Positions 61,841 through 64,000 of a stretch of DNA of 64,000 nt are shown piece by piece. Under the pieces are notes generated by a model. The model did not search any database. It was not told the DNA's origin and saw only the letters and a program-made list of their open reading frames with translations. This DNA comes from Physcia stellaris (Eukaryota; Ascomycota; Lecanoromycetes; Caliciales; Physciaceae). Position 1 is the stretch's first letter. The number at the start of each line of letters is the position of its first letter. The position numbers and the translations under genes were made by a program. The stretch lies in assembly GCA_018902385.1 (NCBI GenBank), contig JABSSW010000006.1, positions 558,001 to 622,000 on the forward strand, read 5' to 3'.

Positions 61841-62633
61841 CCCTTCCTTACCCTTACTCGACCGGGCAAGAACTGAGGCCAATTCATACACCCCATGAAC
61901 TTTCTAGCTGTCCTGACCACTCAATCATCTTAGTAACTCGAGTCTGCAGTCGCCGTCAGGATGGAAACACAGATAGGCTTCTCTAGCCCTTTTTGCTCCT
62001 CAAGTCCAGATTTTAGTCGACGCTTGACGGTTTGTTCCCCGAGGACATCAGCAATCTGTAACCAACACTCAGTCTATCTTGAGGCTTTGCGTCAGGCCAG
62101 GCTTGCTGCAACTTTGCTCTTCAAGCTCGAGACCCCTGACAATAGCAAACATGGGCGACGCCGGCAGGCAGCGGCTCCGAGAACACTTCAGAAAGTTGTT
62201 GAAGACGTCAAAATAGAGGAGAAAAAGAGAGGAGAACATGGATAGCTTTGATCTCGGCGTGTTTCACAAAGAAAACCCAAGGCAGGGGAGTGAATAATAC
62301 TATAGGGACAGCATTCCTAACATATTACTCACCAGCGCTTATGCCAAAGCCAGCCGCTCGATAAAAACCTAGATAGAGGGTGCCAGTATCCTGGTTCCCG
62401 GGTTCGGAATCACGACAACAAGTCAGGATTCGAGAACAAACATGGCCATTTCCATGGAATTCAATCCTGTTCGTGATTCCGAATTCTCCTCCGAGTGTCC
62501 ATGGTGCAATATCATGAGTAATGGAAACAATAACGCACGGCTTATTTCATCTTCACGGTACCTCTCTACACAGTCATGAATCATCAATTTGAAATTTCGG
62601 AACGTAGACTGATATGAATAGAGTTTCAAATGA
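61841..62633. other. Intergenic with one small open frame
   Basis: A 94-codon ATG frame at 61961-62245 ends in a helical basic stretch (QARLAATLLFKLETPDNSKH). It has no domain and no splice-supported extension; I keep it as a weak candidate only. Otherwise nothing is seen. Confidence 0.3.
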
Positions 62634-63629
62634 TCATGGGATGAGATCCACACTCAATTCTCCCAGGGGCGAGGGGGTACCAGATGAAACAAACAACTTC
62701 TGGTCCGAGAATATCCCCATCCCAACAGAAATGTCCCCAGCTCCCACCAAAACCCCCCCACCCCAGCTACTCCCCATCCCCCAAACCCACCAATCTCCAA
62801 AGCCAGAAGCACCGAATTTAACCACCCAGTATCCAGACTCCGGGAAAGAAGCAAAGCGCTCAACCCAGTCCTCCATAGTAATATCCACCCTCAATCTGAT
62901 TCCTGTACTTCGAAACGCGCTTGAGATTTTTATAATTGGTATCTTGGAGGCGGGTGAGTGCCATGCACGTCTTATAGCTTTTGGCCGGCCGATAGTGCTT
63001 CCGATGCCTGCTTAGCTGTTGGATGGAATTGGTGCACACGCAGCCTCTTTCATATCGTATCTCACTCGATCGTCCCTGTATTCCCGCTTTTCCTTCCAGG
63101 TCATTGTACCCAGAACGGTGTCTTCCAGGATCTTTGGTCGATCGACTGGATGGGCGATGAGGATCCCATGTTCCTCGGTCATGAGTGCGTTCGTCATTTG
63201 CCGCTGCCAGTGTTGATGGTCTTCGATGCCGCGAAGTTTTTCCGAAATGGTAGTTGCCCATTGCGAAGGTACTTGGACTGATCCACTTTGAAGAGAGCAG
63301 GACTGTTCGTGTGATGCTTAGTGTTGTCGTGGTATAAATGAAAGGACTTGAGGATAAATATTCCAGGATATACGATGAAGCCTGGGGATGACCGCTGACT
63401 GTTGGGATCGGGAGCTGCTGGCAACCTAACGCGAGGGCACTGATCAAAATCTCGGAAGGGCTGGGGATGATAGTATAATCAGCGACAAGGCTGTGGTGAC
63501 GCTGAAGCTTATCACATCGTCTTCTACGCATCAGAATAAGGTACATCGTCACAACCGAAAAAGCAAGAAACCATTGGCAGACTTTCCTTCGGCGCTGTCA
63601 AGCAGCTGCAAGGTCCACGGGACTGTTAG
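62634..63629 (-). other. Unassigned minus-strand coding-like segments, possibly a decayed gene
   Basis: On the minus strand a frame at about 63275-63012 reads ISEKLRGIEDHQHWQRQM and HPVDRPKILEDTVLGTMTWK, and another at 62894-62634 reads VDITMEDWVERFASFPESGY. They could be remnants of an N-acetyltransferase-like gene, but the connecting part is not open in one frame and the family call is a guess. The segment lies just downstream of the TrpE gene. Confidence 0.22.
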
Positions 63630-64000
63630 TCACACTGTCGAGAGCACTTTGTCCCTCCTCACAGCATCTTCAAGGCCATCTTCATCCTCGTCCGCGTATC
63701 TCTCTTCAGCGCTCTCGATACACTTCATGTTAGCGCCCAGTTTATTCATCGTTTCCACCCACTCGTCATATGGATCACTGTCAAAGACTATGCCTCCTCC
63801 AGCCTGCAAGTACGCAACGCCATCCTTGAGGAGCATCGTCCGTAATGCAATACACGTATCCATCGCACCCTCCGCCTCGAAGTATTCCTCTCCCTTTCTG
63901 CCCACGCTGCCGTAGCCAAAGTAACCCACTGCACCCGCATAAACGCCTCGTTTTTCCTTCTCCAGTTCGGCAATGAGCTCCATGGCCCGTACCTTGGGTG
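63630..64000 (-). CDS. TRP2: Anthranilate synthase component I (C-terminal part)
   Basis: 3' end of the large subunit of anthranilate synthase, the first committed enzyme of tryptophan biosynthesis (chorismate to anthranilate). The gene continues beyond the right edge; only the last ~123 codons are seen. [20 protein letters not shown] followed by [10 protein letters not shown] is the conserved chorismate-binding segment. [20 protein letters not shown] and [18 protein letters not shown] are the equally diagnostic C-terminal motifs. The stop is at 63630-63632, with a charged tail ([16 protein letters not shown]). No frame break in the visible part. Confidence 0.93.
   Translation of the reverse strand, partial: PKVRAMELIAELEKEKRGVYAGAVGYFGYGSVGRKGEEYFEAEGAMDTCIALRTMLLKDGVAYLQAGGGIVFDSDPYDEWVETMNKLGANMKCIESAEERYADEDEDGLEDAVRRDKVLSTV

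Noticed and set aside
61961-62245. 94-codon ATG frame downstream of the Zn2Cys6 factor
   Set aside because: No family resemblance and no supported splice partners; kept only as a note in the intergenic entry.

Overview
The window is nuclear DNA of a filamentous ascomycete (Pezizomycotina). Genes are compact and interrupted by short GT-AG introns of about 43-150 nt. The products are typical of that group: an Ime2-type kinase, a heme-thiolate peroxidase, a GH17 glucanase, a Zn2Cys6 regulator, a NACHT (NLR-like) protein, a DOCK exchange factor and fungal-only DUF proteins. I cannot resolve the class. Exon joins below were worked out by hand from frame, splice consensus and family alignment from memory. 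Total coding length being a multiple of three was used as a check.

Layout. 0.6-6.8 kb: Ime2-like kinase, ribosomal protein S8, calcineurin-like phosphoesterase. 7.3-18.3 kb: a block rich in secreted or membrane enzymes (heme-thiolate peroxidase, GH17 glucanase, short-chain dehydrogenase, type II membrane protein, PhoD-like phosphatase ending in a 31-bp minisatellite). 19.2-26.6 kb: a broken NACHT gene, a DUF3716 zinc-binding protein and a small secreted protein. 27.5-31.7 kb: cytosolic leucyl-tRNA synthetase, divergent from a 103-residue membrane protein split over three exons. 32.9-43.3 kb: a DOCK-family GEF and a TBC-domain RabGAP, convergent. 43.6-46.8 kb: 4-hydroxyphenylpyruvate dioxygenase and an unknown gene.

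47-57.5 kb is a gene-poor island. It holds a heavily decayed Ty3/Gypsy retroelement fossil (about 48-51 kb), then intron-bearing coding-like segments I cannot assign: a decayed C2H2 zinc-finger gene, a 79-residue two-exon gene, a Ser-rich repeat ORF and a 242-residue ORF with further exon-like blocks. There are also two tandem duplications in or beside it. 58.5-64 kb returns to ordinary genes: a DUF2306 membrane protein, a Zn2Cys6 transcription factor with a GC-AG intron, and the 3' end of anthranilate synthase component I running off the right edge.

Most genes look like independent housekeeping or accessory genes. I see no convincing biosynthetic cluster. The best candidates for something undescribed are the orphan segments at 52.8-57.5 kb. 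No tRNA, rRNA or CRISPR array was recognised.
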